Shown here: piece by piece, positions 30,551 through 39,564 of the stretch | How the letters are laid out: each line of letters opens with the position of its first letter | How positions within the stretch are numbered: the stretch's first letter is position 1 | NCBI RefSeq assembly: GCF_015693305.1 | Contig: NZ_CP065138.1 | Span: 930,001-994,000 of the forward strand | Reading direction: 5' to 3' | DNA: 64,000 nt | From: Sphingobium sp. Cam5-1 | GTDB lineage: Bacteria > Pseudomonadota > Alphaproteobacteria > Sphingomonadales > Sphingomonadaceae | Notes under the pieces: generated by a model | Database searches by the model: none | What the model was told of the DNA's origin: nothing | What the model saw: the letters and a program-made list of their open reading frames with translations, nothing else | Made by a program: the position numbers and the translations under genes

Positions 30551-31406
30551 AGCTGCAATGTTGGCGGAAACCGCTTTCGCCAAGGTGAATCTCGCCCTGC
30601 ACGTGCGAGATCGGCGGCCGGATGGCTATCATGCCCTGGAAAGCCTGTTTGTCTTTGCGAAGGACGGAGACCTGCTCAGCGGAAGTCTAGGCCATGGGGA
30701 GGAAATCAGCCTGACGCTGGATGGGCCATTCGGCAAGGCTTTGGGGTCCGGCACAGATAATCTTGTCATGAAAGCCGCCCGGGCGTTGCAAGAACGTCTA
30801 GGCGAAGCGCGCGGCGCTGCGTTGAAGCTGACGAAAAACCTGCCGGTAGCATCGGGCATTGGCGGCGGCTCTGCCGACGCGGCGGCGACGTTGCGATTGC
30901 TGAACCGGCTGTGGGACGCACAACTCCCCGGCGCTGAACTGGAGCGCATCGGCCTGTCCCTGGGTTCGGACGTGCCAGCCTGCGTCAGCAGCGTTACGCA
31001 GATGGTGCGCGGCCGGGGCGAAGTGCTCGAGCCGCTCGATGTCCAAGGCTTGGAGGGGGCCGCGATGCTCCTGGTCAATCCAGGTGTCGGCGTCTCCACG
31101 GCCAATGTCTTCAGCCGATGGGACAAACTGGATCGAGGCCCCTTGACTGCCGCTACCCTCGACGATGTGATCGCAAGCGCGCGCAATGATCTGGAACCGG
31201 CGGCGATCGCGGTAGCCCCTGTCATTGCCGACGTGCTTTCGCTGCTATGGGAGCAAGCGGGCGTCAGGCTGGCTCGGATGTCAGGGTCTGGCGCAACCTG
31301 CTTTGCGTTGTTCGATGATCCGGGCGGGCGAGCCGTGGCTGCGCGCACAATATCAGCAATGCAACCCGGCTGGTGGGTAATGGAAACGGAGATCGGCGGA
31401 GCGTGA
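30537..31406 (+). CDS. ispE: 4-diphosphocytidyl-2-C-methyl-D-erythritol kinase (IspE)
   Basis: GHMP kinase of the MEP isoprenoid pathway. The 289 residues include the substrate-site FAKVNLALHVRDRRPDGYH near the start, the ATP-binding glycine loop PVASGIGGGSADAAATLRLL near residue 102, and the C-terminal RMSGSGATCFALF. The listed ATG overlaps the TPR gene by 14 bases; the ATG at 30558 (MLAETAFAK) is an equally good start and closer to homologues. It overlaps the next gene's GTG by 4 bases. Confidence 0.94.
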   Translation: MPHPEAAMLAETAFAKVNLALHVRDRRPDGYHALESLFVFAKDGDLLSGSLGHGEEISLTLDGPFGKALGSGTDNLVMKAARALQERLGEARGAALKLTKNLPVASGIGGGSADAAATLRLLNRLWDAQLPGAELERIGLSLGSDVPACVSSVTQMVRGRGEVLEPLDVQGLEGAAMLLVNPGVGVSTANVFSRWDKLDRGPLTAATLDDVIASARNDLEPAAIAVAPVIADVLSLLWEQAGVRLARMSGSGATCFALFDDPGGRAVAARTISAMQPGWWVMETEIGGA

Positions 31407-32119
31407 GCGAGGCATTTACACAGGTGGAAGGCGGCCCCCTCGACCTGCTCATCATCGCGGATCATGCGTCGGCTCATGTGCCTGCCGACATCGATCTGGG
31501 TATCGATCCTGCCGTGCTGAGCAACCACATTGCCATAGACATCGGAGCGGCCGAGGTCAGCCGGTTACTCGCGGAGCAGTTGGGATGCACCGCGATATTG
31601 GGTGGCGTTTCCAGACTTGTGATCGACCTTAATCGTGAGGATGACGCGCCGGGCCTGCTGCCCGTGATGAGCGACGGCCATGCCATTCCGGGCAATCGCC
31701 ATGCGGACCTTTCTGATCGCATGATCCGCTTTCACCATCCCTATCATCATCAGATCGGCCGACTGCTCGACGGGATGACGTCGCCTTTCATCCTCTCAGT
31801 GCACAGTTTTACCCCGCAGCTCGCAAGTGACCCAGAGGCAGAGCGGCCATGGGACATTGGCGTGCTTTACAATGAAGATGACCGTGCGGCCCGCATCGCC
31901 ATTCCAATGCTGAAGGAGGCTGGCCTGATGGTCGGCGATCAGTTGCCTTATTCGGGGCGCTTGCTGAACGCGACCATGAACCGTCATGCCGAAGCCAATG
32001 GCATACCCTATCTTGGCATCGAGATGCGGCAGGATTTGGTGAGCGATGGCGAAGGACAAGGCCGCTTCGCCCGCATAATTGGCCCCATCGTGCTACAATG
32101 CCGCAATAGCCTTGCGTGA
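31403..32119 (+). CDS. N-formylglutamate amidohydrolase family protein
   Basis: A 238-residue zinc hydrolase of the FGase family. Motifs: [13 protein letters not shown] near the start, [33 protein letters not shown] and [10 protein letters not shown] with its histidine, ending [11 protein letters not shown]. Family members cleave N-formyl or related N-acyl amino acids; the true substrate is unclear as no histidine-degradation genes are near. The GTG at 31403 overlaps the ispE stop (GTGA) and is preferred over a longer frame. Confidence 0.85.
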   Translation: MSEAFTQVEGGPLDLLIIADHASAHVPADIDLGIDPAVLSNHIAIDIGAAEVSRLLAEQLGCTAILGGVSRLVIDLNREDDAPGLLPVMSDGHAIPGNRHADLSDRMIRFHHPYHHQIGRLLDGMTSPFILSVHSFTPQLASDPEAERPWDIGVLYNEDDRAARIAIPMLKEAGLMVGDQLPYSGRLLNATMNRHAEANGIPYLGIEMRQDLVSDGEGQGRFARIIGPIVLQCRNSLA

Positions 32120-32163
32120 CTCGTCCCTTTTTGGAAAGGAGGCGCGCAAGAAGGGTAGGTTTT

Positions 32164-33885
32164 ATGTCTCATACATTCGACAAGTCGAAACTCCCGAGCC
32201 GCCACGTCTCGGTTGGTCCGGAGCGCGCTCCGCATCGTAGCTATTATTATGCGATGGGCCTGACAGAAGAAGAGATTGGCCGTCCCTTCGTAGGCATTGC
32301 CTCGGCCGGCAATGACAGCGCGCCTTGCAACACGACGCTCGACATGCAGGCGGACTTTTGCCGTCAGGGCGTGAATGAAGCTGGCGGCATGCCGCGCCGG
32401 TTCAACACCATCACCGTCACCGACGGCATCGCGATGGGCCATCAGGGCATGAAAAGCTCGCTGGCGAGCCGCGAAGTCATCGCGGACTCGGTAGAGCTTT
32501 CGGTGCGTGGTCACTGCTATGACGCGCTCGTAACCTTCGCTGGATGCGACAAGTCGCTGCCGGGCATGATGATGGCGATGCTGCGCCTGAATGTTCCGTC
32601 GATCTTCGTGTATGGTGGGTCTATCCTGCCGGGCCGGTTTGAAAATCGCGACGTTACTGTCGTTGATGTGTTTGAGGTGGTCGGCAAATATGCAGCGGGC
32701 GCCTGTCCGCTGAAGGATGTGATCGCGCTCGAAAAGGTCGCTTGCCCGGGGCATGGCGCATGCGGCGGGCAGTATACCGCCAACACTATGGCGTGCGTGG
32801 GTGAGGCAATCGGCCTTTCGCTGCCGAACAGCAACATGGCGCCCGCTCCCTACAAGAGCCGCGAAGAGGTCGCCGTCGCCGCTGGCCGTCAAGTGATGGA
32901 ACTGTTGGCGAAGAACATCCGTCCGCGTGATATCTGCACTCGCGAAGCCTTCGAGAATGCAGCCCGGATCGTCGCTGCGACGGGTGGCTCGACCAACGGA
33001 GCGCTGCACTTGCCCGCCATGGCGAACGAGTGCGGCATCGATTTCGACCTGTTCGACGTGGCGGAAATCTTCAAGTCGACGCCTTACATCGCTGACCTTA
33101 AGCCCGGCGGCAAATATGTCGCCAAGGATATGTACGATGCTGGCGGCGTCTACATGCTGATGAAGACGTTGTACGACAACGGCCTGCTGCATGGCGATTG
33201 CATGACCGTCACCGGCAAGACGATTGCCGAGAATATCGAGGAAGTGACCTGGAATCCTGACCAGAAGGTCATCTATGACGTCAAGTTGCCGATCACCCCG
33301 ACGGGCGGCGTCGTGGGCTTGAAGGGGTCGCTTGCGCCCAATGGCGCGATCGTGAAGGTGGCGGGCATGCACCGCCTCCAATTTGAAGGGCCTGCTCGCG
33401 TTTTCGATTGTGAGGAAGACGCTTTTGCGGCGGTCGAAGCGCGCGATATCGCCGAAGGATCGGTTATCGTCATCCGCTATGAAGGCCCCAAAGGCGGTCC
33501 CGGCATGCGCGAAATGCTGTCGACCACTGCCGCGCTCTACGGTCAGGGCATGGGTGAGAAGGTGGCGTTGATCACCGACGGGCGCTTCTCCGGCGCGACG
33601 CGAGGCTTCTGCATTGGGCATGTTGGACCAGAGGCTGCCGAGGGCGGTCCGATCGCGCTGGTCGAGAATGGCGACGTCATCGCTATCGACGCCGAAGCAG
33701 GCAGGATCGACCTCAAGGTTTCTGAGTCCGTGCTGGCCGAGCGGCAGAAGAACTGGAAGCCTCGCCAGAATGATTATCAGTCAGGCGCGCTCTGGCGCTA
33801 TGCACAGAATGTGGGACCGGCTTACAAGGGGGCAGTGACGCATCCCGGAGCGAAGACCGAAACCCATGTCTATGCGGATATCTGA
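32164..33885 (+). CDS. ilvD: Dihydroxy-acid dehydratase (IlvD)
   Basis: Fe-S dehydratase of branched-chain amino-acid synthesis, 573 residues. Cluster cysteines are in [18 protein letters not shown] and [14 protein letters not shown]. The C-terminal [17 protein letters not shown] is the family signature. The length matches the shorter, 2Fe-2S-type IlvD proteins. The IlvD/Edd family also contains sugar-acid dehydratases, so a minor doubt about substrate remains. The ATG at 32164 is preceded by GGGTAGG; upstream frame to 32116 is not conserved. Confidence 0.9.
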   Translation: MSHTFDKSKLPSRHVSVGPERAPHRSYYYAMGLTEEEIGRPFVGIASAGNDSAPCNTTLDMQADFCRQGVNEAGGMPRRFNTITVTDGIAMGHQGMKSSLASREVIADSVELSVRGHCYDALVTFAGCDKSLPGMMMAMLRLNVPSIFVYGGSILPGRFENRDVTVVDVFEVVGKYAAGACPLKDVIALEKVACPGHGACGGQYTANTMACVGEAIGLSLPNSNMAPAPYKSREEVAVAAGRQVMELLAKNIRPRDICTREAFENAARIVAATGGSTNGALHLPAMANECGIDFDLFDVAEIFKSTPYIADLKPGGKYVAKDMYDAGGVYMLMKTLYDNGLLHGDCMTVTGKTIAENIEEVTWNPDQKVIYDVKLPITPTGGVVGLKGSLAPNGAIVKVAGMHRLQFEGPARVFDCEEDAFAAVEARDIAEGSVIVIRYEGPKGGPGMREMLSTTAALYGQGMGEKVALITDGRFSGATRGFCIGHVGPEAAEGGPIALVENGDVIAIDAEAGRIDLKVSESVLAERQKNWKPRQNDYQSGALWRYAQNVGPAYKGAVTHPGAKTETHVYADI

Positions 33886-34249
33886 CCAGATCGCCGGGGT
33901 GGGGCTGATGTGCCTTGCCCTGGCAGGCTGTGATCAGGGCGAAGGGGCGCAGAGTCCCTTCGCGAACTCTGCATCGGAAAAGAGGGCTCTTGCGGACTGC
34001 GCGATCGGTGCCGACGCCAAATGGGCGCGTACTTGCGTTGTCGAGCAGGACGGAGAGCTTCTAACCATCCGCCACCCGGATGGTGGGTTCCGCCGTTTTC
34101 ATATTCTGGGGAACGGACGAGGGTTAGCATCGGCTGATGGCGCGGAACCCACGAAGATCGCCGTAACCAGCGGCGCTGTTATCGAAGTCAGCGCTGGCGG
34201 GGATCATTATAGGCTGCCAGCAACCATCCCTCCGGCGGCCGTGCCATGA
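33866..34249 (+). CDS. Small lipoprotein of unknown function
   Basis: A 127-residue protein with a lipoprotein signal peptide; the lipobox is LALAGC with the modified cysteine near residue 22. The mature part is short, with two further cysteines ([15 protein letters not shown]) and a compact beta-rich tail. No family was recognised. The start lies inside the end of ilvD; an ATG at 33872 is an alternative. It overlaps nnr by 4 bases, placing it in an ilvD-lipoprotein-nnr-methyltransferase run. Confidence 0.75.
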   Translation: MSMRISDQIAGVGLMCLALAGCDQGEGAQSPFANSASEKRALADCAIGADAKWARTCVVEQDGELLTIRHPDGGFRRFHILGNGRGLASADGAEPTKIAVTSGAVIEVSAGGDHYRLPATIPPAAVP

Positions 34250-35637
34250 TCGGGACGGCCATCCTGACCGCCGCCCAGATGCGGCAAGCCGAGCAGGCCG
34301 TGTTCGCGAGCGGTATCCCAGAATATGAACTCATGGAGCGCGCGGGGGCCGCTGCGGCAGAGGTCATCTGGCGCGCGGGGGGTCGGCGGGACCTTCTGGT
34401 GCTGTGCGGTCCGGGTAATAATGGCGGCGATGGCTTTGTCGTTGCCCGTTTGCTGCGGGCGCGGGGCGTGCCCGTCCGTGTCGCAGCTTTGGGGGAAAGC
34501 CGCACGGAGTCGAGTCGCCGTGCACGGGTAGCATGGAATGGGCCGATCGAGTCCCTCAATGACGCGGGGTCGGCAACCCAGGTGGTCGATGCTCTATTTG
34601 GCACGGGGCTTTCGCGTGGGTTGGACACAGTTGTTGCCGAACGGCTGAACAGCCTCACGCAGCGAGCCGGTCTCAGCTACACCATCGACCTGCCGAGCGG
34701 GATCGATACGAACAGTGGTGCACTGCTGTCCCCGGTGCCGCAATTCGACGTCTGTATTGCGCTGGGGGCGCTCAAGCCTGCTCACGTGCTGCATCCTGCG
34801 GCCGGCACGTTCAACCGGCTGATTTGCGCGGACATTGGTGTGGGGGGTGACGGAGCCGTTCATAGGCTTACTCCGCCTCGCCTGACAGCGCCGGGAGCAA
34901 CGGATCATAAATATAGTCGTGGACTGGTAGCCATAGTGGGCGGCAGCATGGCGGGGGCAGGGCGGCTTGCTGCCGAGGTTGCGGCACGCTCCGGCGCGGG
35001 CATGGTTCGACATCTGGTCATAGACACAGGTTCTTCGGCTTCGGATGCCGTCGTGACGTTGCGGGCTGACGAGCCCGATCAGGTAGAGGCGCAACTTCAG
35101 GACGAGAGGTTGGCGGCGGTACTCGTCGGGCCTGGCTTGGGCCATGATGAGCATGCAGCCGATCGTTTGAAAGCAGTGCTGCAATGCGGTCATCCACTGG
35201 TGCTCGACGCTGACGCACTAACATTGTTGGCAACGGGGCAGGTGGGGCCAGTTCCGCCTTCGTCGATCCTGACGCCACATGAAGGAGAGTTCGTGCGGCT
35301 GTTTGGCGATCTGCCCGGCAGCAAGATTGATCGTGCGGTTGAAGCAGCCCAGCGAACGGGGGCCATAGTGATCCTCAAAGGATCGGACAGCATCATCGCG
35401 GCACCCGATGGCCGCGTTGCTGTAGCAACCGGCGCGTCATCCTGGCTATCGACAGCCGGGACGGGGGATGTTCTGGCAGGCTTGGCTGCTGGACGGCTGG
35501 CGGTCGGGGGAGACGCGTTTCGCGCGGCGAGCGAAGCCGTGTGGCTTCATGGCGAGGCAGCGAGACGCGCAGGAGCGGCGTTTATTGCGGATGATTTGAT
35601 CACCCGGTTGCCAGCGGCTATCGCCTCCCGCCTGTGA
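34246..35637 (+). CDS. nnr: Bifunctional NAD(P)H-hydrate epimerase / ADP-dependent dehydratase (Nnr)
   Basis: Repairs hydrated NAD(P)H. The 463 residues hold an N-terminal epimerase domain with LLVLCGPGNNGGDGFVVAR near residue 51, and a C-terminal ribokinase-like dehydratase domain with ILTPHEGEFVRLFG and the ADP/substrate motif STAGTGDVLAG near residue 404. The fusion is normal in bacteria. Its stop overlaps the GTG of the next gene. Confidence 0.94.
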   Translation: MIGTAILTAAQMRQAEQAVFASGIPEYELMERAGAAAAEVIWRAGGRRDLLVLCGPGNNGGDGFVVARLLRARGVPVRVAALGESRTESSRRARVAWNGPIESLNDAGSATQVVDALFGTGLSRGLDTVVAERLNSLTQRAGLSYTIDLPSGIDTNSGALLSPVPQFDVCIALGALKPAHVLHPAAGTFNRLICADIGVGGDGAVHRLTPPRLTAPGATDHKYSRGLVAIVGGSMAGAGRLAAEVAARSGAGMVRHLVIDTGSSASDAVVTLRADEPDQVEAQLQDERLAAVLVGPGLGHDEHAADRLKAVLQCGHPLVLDADALTLLATGQVGPVPPSSILTPHEGEFVRLFGDLPGSKIDRAVEAAQRTGAIVILKGSDSIIAAPDGRVAVATGASSWLSTAGTGDVLAGLAAGRLAVGGDAFRAASEAVWLHGEAARRAGAAFIADDLITRLPAAIASRL

Positions 35638-36848
35638 CCGACATCGACAATGACCTTATTATTCGCATCGCCGCAAAGGGCGATGGCGTAACCGCCGACG
35701 GGAGGCACGTGCCGCTCGCAGCGCCGGGAGACAGGCTGGCGGCCGATGGCAGTCTTTCAACTGGTCCCCATCATGTTGAAGCGCCCTGTATTCATTTCCC
35801 CGCCTGTGGTGGGTGCGAACTGCAGCATGTCGATGAGCAAAGCCTCGCTGAGTTCGTCACGGGGCGCGTGACCGGCGCCTTGATGGGGCAGGGCCTGGCG
35901 GTGCCACCTGGATCATTGCTGCCGCCTCATTTGTCGCCGCCCAGGACACGGCGCCGCGCGTCATTACGCGCCGTTCGGGAGGGGCGGCGGATCGCCATCG
36001 GTTTTGCTGAATCGGGTAGTCACAAGCTGATCGATCTTGCGATGTGCGAGATATTGGAGCCTCGGCTTTTTGCCCTGATCGAGCCGCTGAGAACGTTGCT
36101 GCCCCTGATCCTGCCGGATAGGCGGGCCGCGCATGTTCGCATGTCCCTCATCGATCAGGGCGTGGACCTGCTTCTGGAGAATGTTCAGGTTTCGGGCTTG
36201 GCGGCGGACGAGGCGTTGCGGGACTTTGCTGCCGTTCACAGCCTGGCGCGATTGACGATCGATGAAGGCGATGGCCAGCAAACGCGCTGGGAGCCTGAGC
36301 CGGGCACGATGACATTTGGTGGGGTTGCCGTAGCCTTTCCGCCCTTCGCCTTCCTTCAGGCCACTCCAGATGGGGAATCTGCGCTGCTGGAGGTCGTGAG
36401 AGAGGCTCTACCCGCAAGCGGTGCGGTTGCCGACCTTTTTAGTGGGCTTGGTACATTCGCGCTCGGGGTTGGTAAGGAGCGTCCGGTTTACGCGGCCGAA
36501 GGCGCGCGCGATCTGGTGCTTTCGCTCAAACTGGCGGCCAATCGCGCTCAACGACGCATGGTTGCCGACCATCGCGATCTGTTCAGGCGGCCGCTGGTTC
36601 CTGAAGAGCTGAACCGGTTTGCAGCGGTGGTGATCGATCCGCCACGGGCGGGCGCGCGGGAGCAGGTGATGCAGTTGGCGGCGTCAACAGTGCCGGTCAT
36701 CGCCTATGTTTCGTGCAATCCGGCGAGCTTTGCCCGCGATGCGGCGCATCTTGTGGCGAGCGGTTATGTTTTGGACAAGGTGAAGCCGGTCGGCCAGTTC
36801 CGATGGTCGACCCATGTCGAACTGGCGGCGGTCTTTCGCCGTCCTTAA
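35634..36848 (+). CDS. Class I SAM-dependent RNA (uracil-5)-methyltransferase, RlmD/TrmA family
   Basis: Methylates uridine in rRNA or tRNA. The 404-residue protein has the N-terminal iron-sulfur ligands CIHFPACGGCELQH, the SAM site VADLFSGLGTFAL near residue 263, and the catalytic cysteine in AYVSCNPASFARD. The N-terminal TRAM region is short. Which RNA is modified cannot be settled here. Start GTG at 35634 overlaps the nnr stop. It converges on the ornithine decarboxylase gene. Confidence 0.9.
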   Translation: MTDIDNDLIIRIAAKGDGVTADGRHVPLAAPGDRLAADGSLSTGPHHVEAPCIHFPACGGCELQHVDEQSLAEFVTGRVTGALMGQGLAVPPGSLLPPHLSPPRTRRRASLRAVREGRRIAIGFAESGSHKLIDLAMCEILEPRLFALIEPLRTLLPLILPDRRAAHVRMSLIDQGVDLLLENVQVSGLAADEALRDFAAVHSLARLTIDEGDGQQTRWEPEPGTMTFGGVAVAFPPFAFLQATPDGESALLEVVREALPASGAVADLFSGLGTFALGVGKERPVYAAEGARDLVLSLKLAANRAQRRMVADHRDLFRRPLVPEELNRFAAVVIDPPRAGAREQVMQLAASTVPVIAYVSCNPASFARDAAHLVASGYVLDKVKPVGQFRWSTHVELAAVFRRP

Positions 36849-36854
36849 GAAAAT

Positions 36855-36880
36855 CCCTCGCCACATATTTGCAGCGAGGG
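36855..36880 (-). terminator. Terminator between the RNA methyltransferase and ornithine decarboxylase genes
   Basis: Arms CCCTCGC and GCGAGGG, with the minus-strand side followed by ATTTTC. It fits termination of the decarboxylase transcript and may serve both convergent genes. Confidence 0.6.
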
Positions 36881-36914
36881 ACAGGCACCCTCTCCAAAGG
36901 GGAGCTTGAGCCTT

Positions 36915-38105
36915 TTAGCCCAGCTTGATGACAGTTGCGCGACGGCGTGCCGGAACCGGATCGGCGTAGAGGCTCGCCATCGGCTCGTCCTCCACCTCGA
37001 TGACCGCTTCTGATGTGAAGCCGTTGAACCCGGTGCGCATCGCCGCGCCATATGCGCCGAGCATGCCAATTTCGATATAGTCGCCGACAGCCACATCGTC
37101 AGGCAGCATGAACGGACCCACCATGTGATCCATGTCGTCGCATGTCGGGCCGTAGAAGGAGAAGCCGGTCAAATCCGCTTCGCTCTCTTCCTCACGCAGC
37201 AGGGCGACTGGGAAACGCCAGCCGATATGCGCAGCGTCGAACAGCGCGCCATAGGCACCGTCGTTGATATAGAGTTCGGTGCCGCGACGACGCTCTACCC
37301 GCACGATGATGGAGCTATATTCGGCTGAAAGCGCGCGGCCAGGCTCGCACCACAGTTCAGCGGAATAGCTGATCGGCAGGCTTTCAAACCCGCGATAGAT
37401 AGCGTCGAAATAGGCTTCCAGCGCTGGCGGTTCCATGCCCGGATAAACGGACGGAAAGCCGCCACCTACGTCGATGATGTCGACCGTGACAGCCGCATCG
37501 ACGATCGCTGCGCGGACGCGCTCGATGGCGTCGCTATAAGCCTGTGGGCTCATCGCCTGACTACCCACGTGGAAGCAGATGCCGAGCGCGTCGGCTGCCT
37601 GACGGGTGGCTATCAACAGTTCGCGGGTTTCGCCGAGTTCCGCGCCGAACTTGGAAGCGAGGCTCAGTTCAGAATGTTCGGACGAGACACGCAGGCGGAC
37701 GCACAGTTCAAGGTCCGTGGCGTCGTCGGTGGCGCGAACGATTTTTTCCAACTCGTCGATCGTGTCGAGCGAGAAGGTGCGCACGCCATGAACGTGATAG
37801 GCCTCGGCAATGGCTTCTTCAGCCTTCACGGGGTGCATGAAGCACAGCTTCGCTTGCGGTAGCGTTTCCGCGACGAGGCGAACCTCGGCGATGGACGCAA
37901 CGTCATAATGCGTGATTCCGCTGTCCCAAAGCGTCCGAAGCAAGTCCGGCGAGGGATTGGCCTTCACGGCATAGAGCGAGCGCCCCGGAAACTTCTCAGC
38001 GAAGAATCGGGCAGCGCGGGCCGCAGCCTGCGGGCGGATCAGCGTTACCGGTGCTGCCGGTTTGAGGGCGGTCGCTACCCCCAGCGCGCTATGGTGCTTG
38101 TGCAA
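36915..38105 (-). CDS. Ornithine decarboxylase, fold-type III (alanine racemase-like)
   Basis: PLP enzyme making putrescine (possibly also cadaverine). The 396 residues show the PLP lysine in LYAVKANPSP near residue 48, the HVGSQ segment, the phosphate-binding glycine loop DVGGGFPSVYPG, CEPGRALSAE, and the active-site cysteine in YGPTCDDMD. The start is a TTG at 38105, nine bases after a GGAGG Shine-Dalgarno sequence that is paired in the leader hairpin described at 38111-38172. It stands with carboxyspermidine synthesis genes upstream, giving a complete putrescine-to-spermidine route. Confidence 0.92.
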   Translation of the reverse strand: MHKHHSALGVATALKPAAPVTLIRPQAAARAARFFAEKFPGRSLYAVKANPSPDLLRTLWDSGITHYDVASIAEVRLVAETLPQAKLCFMHPVKAEEAIAEAYHVHGVRTFSLDTIDELEKIVRATDDATDLELCVRLRVSSEHSELSLASKFGAELGETRELLIATRQAADALGICFHVGSQAMSPQAYSDAIERVRAAIVDAAVTVDIIDVGGGFPSVYPGMEPPALEAYFDAIYRGFESLPISYSAELWCEPGRALSAEYSSIIVRVERRRGTELYINDGAYGALFDAAHIGWRFPVALLREEESEADLTGFSFYGPTCDDMDHMVGPFMLPDDVAVGDYIEIGMLGAYGAAMRTGFNGFTSEAVIEVEDEPMASLYADPVPARRRATVIKLG

Positions 38106-38110
38106 CTCAA

Positions 38111-38172
38111 GGGACCTCCAGTGTAGTTCATGGCAATCAAGCTGCCTTGCGGTGGAAGTCCCATGGGGCAGC
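38111..38172 (-). promoter_or_regulatory. Structured 5' leader of the ornithine decarboxylase gene (speF-like)
   Basis: On the minus strand GGGACTTCC (38154-38162) can pair along 9 bases with GGAGGTCCC (38111-38119), hiding the Shine-Dalgarno sequence. GCTGCC (38167-38172) can instead pair with GGCAGC (38141-38146), putting GGGACTTCC in its loop. The two folds compete. Alphaproteobacterial ornithine decarboxylase genes are known to carry a conserved leader (speF motif, Rfam); this one matches by position and arrangement. A polyamine-responsive switch is inferred. Confidence 0.65.
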
Positions 38173-38180
38173 GGAAGGGC

Positions 38181-38209
38181 GATATATGCTTAGGGGTCCC
38201 CCCTGTAAA
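38181..38209 (-). promoter_or_regulatory. Candidate promoter of the ornithine decarboxylase gene
   Basis: Minus-strand TTTACA (38204-38209) and TATATC (38181-38186) separated by 17 bases, a reasonable sigma-70 match. The transcript would begin just before the leader hairpins. Confidence 0.45.
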
Positions 38210-38253
38210 GCGCGCACGTAAATTTTGTTGCGCGCGCCGCTATGAAATGTGCG

Positions 38254-39426
38254 TCAGGAGAGACGGGCCTTGAAATCCTCGTAGGAAAAGCGCCGGATTT
38301 GCTGGAGTTCGTCGGTCTGCGAATTCCACAGCCAGATAGAGGGGAGAGGTACGCCGTTGAAGGTGTTAGTCTTTACCATCGAGTAGTGGGCTTGATCGAG
38401 GAAGGCGACGCGGCGTCCTGGAGTCGCGCCGCCTGGGACTCGATAGTCGCCGATGATGTCGCCCGCGAGGCAAGAGGGGCCGCCGAGTCGCGTCACCGGG
38501 CCTTCTTCCTGTTCATGGAGCATGGCGGGGCGGTACGGCGCTTCTATGACGTCAGGCATGTGGCAGGTGGCGGAAATGTCCGTGATGGCGACGGGCATGC
38601 CATTGTCGATGACGTCGAGGATTTCGCCGATGAGGATTCCCGCGTCGAGGGCCATCGCCTCACCGGGTTCGATATAGAGTTCAAGGCCGGTCTGCGCCTT
38701 TATCCGCTGGAGAAAGGTGATCAGGTCGTTGATCTGATAGTCGGCGCGCGTGACATGATGGCCACCGCCGAAGTTCAGCCATTTCAGGCCGCTGACATGC
38801 GGCATGACGCGAGATTCGATGGCTGCCCAGGTGCGTTGGAGCGGCAGGAAATCCTGTTCGCACAGGTTGTGGACATGGAGGCCATCGACGCCTTCAAGAT
38901 GTTCCGGGCGGAGTTGATCGATGGGGAAACCGAGGCGGCTGTGGGGCTGCGAGGGATCATATTTGGGCACTTCTCCCTCGGCGTGGAGGGGGTTTATGCG
39001 CAGACCGATGTCGAAGTTCACACCGTTCATTCTGGCATCATCGATGACGGGTTTGAGCCGCGCGATTTGGCCGGGGCTGTTGAAGATGACGTGGTCGGAG
39101 ATTTTGAGGATCGCCGCCAGATCGTCCGGCTTATAGGCGGCGCAGTAGGTCGCGACCTCACCGCCATATTCTTCGCGGCCGAGGCGTGCTTCGTAGATGC
39201 CGGACGCGCACACGCCGTCGAGATATTCGGCTACTACGGGGCCGAGGGACCACATGGAAAAGGCCTTGAGCGCGCCCAGCACCTTGATGCCCGCGCGATC
39301 GCCTATGTCGCGCAGGATGGACAGGTTCCGGCGGATCGCGGCCTCATCCACCACGAAGGCGGGTGAGGGGACGCGGTGAAGGTCGAAATGCGCGAAGGCG
39401 GCGGGATCGCCGGCTTTGGTTTCCAT
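38254..39426 (-). CDS. nspC: Carboxynorspermidine/carboxyspermidine decarboxylase
   Basis: PLP-dependent decarboxylase of the alternative spermidine pathway, 390 residues. Features: SPAFVVDEAAIRRNLSILRD near the start, the PLP lysine in KVLGALKAFSMWSL near residue 53, the HNLCEQDF segment, FGGGHHVTRADYQINDLI and GEAMALDAGIL. It produces spermidine from carboxyspermidine, itself formed by the dehydrogenase encoded upstream at 39565-40770. Between them lies a pair of palindromic repeats. About 150 bases separate it from the ornithine decarboxylase, which has its own promoter. Confidence 0.92.
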   Translation of the reverse strand: METKAGDPAAFAHFDLHRVPSPAFVVDEAAIRRNLSILRDIGDRAGIKVLGALKAFSMWSLGPVVAEYLDGVCASGIYEARLGREEYGGEVATYCAAYKPDDLAAILKISDHVIFNSPGQIARLKPVIDDARMNGVNFDIGLRINPLHAEGEVPKYDPSQPHSRLGFPIDQLRPEHLEGVDGLHVHNLCEQDFLPLQRTWAAIESRVMPHVSGLKWLNFGGGHHVTRADYQINDLITFLQRIKAQTGLELYIEPGEAMALDAGILIGEILDVIDNGMPVAITDISATCHMPDVIEAPYRPAMLHEQEEGPVTRLGGPSCLAGDIIGDYRVPGGATPGRRVAFLDQAHYSMVKTNTFNGVPLPSIWLWNSQTDELQQIRRFSYEDFKARLS

Positions 39427-39440
39427 ATATGCGCTCCATT

Positions 39441-39556
39441 CTCCCTCTCCCCTTGAGGGGAGAGGGTCGGGGAGAGGGGAACAACGCTAGGGACGGGTCA
39501 TTCCCCTCTCCCGCCTTCGCTGCGCTCGGCACCCTCTCCCCTGAAGGGGAGAGGGA
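39441..39556. repeat. Palindromic intergenic repeat pair, family A (CTCCCCT/AGGGGAG)
   Basis: Two copies of a CCTCTCCCCT-(T)GA/TGA-AGGGGAGAGG type palindrome in opposite orientation, at 39441-39480 and 39502-39556, filling the gap between the two polyamine genes. A lone half copy (CCCTCTCC-AAAGGGGAG) is at 36888-36905. Confidence 0.75.
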
Positions 39557-39564
39557 ATTTAGGA

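Noticed and set aside
32008..33621. A 537-codon open frame on the minus strand
   Set aside because: Antisense of ilvD; no similarity to known proteins visible.
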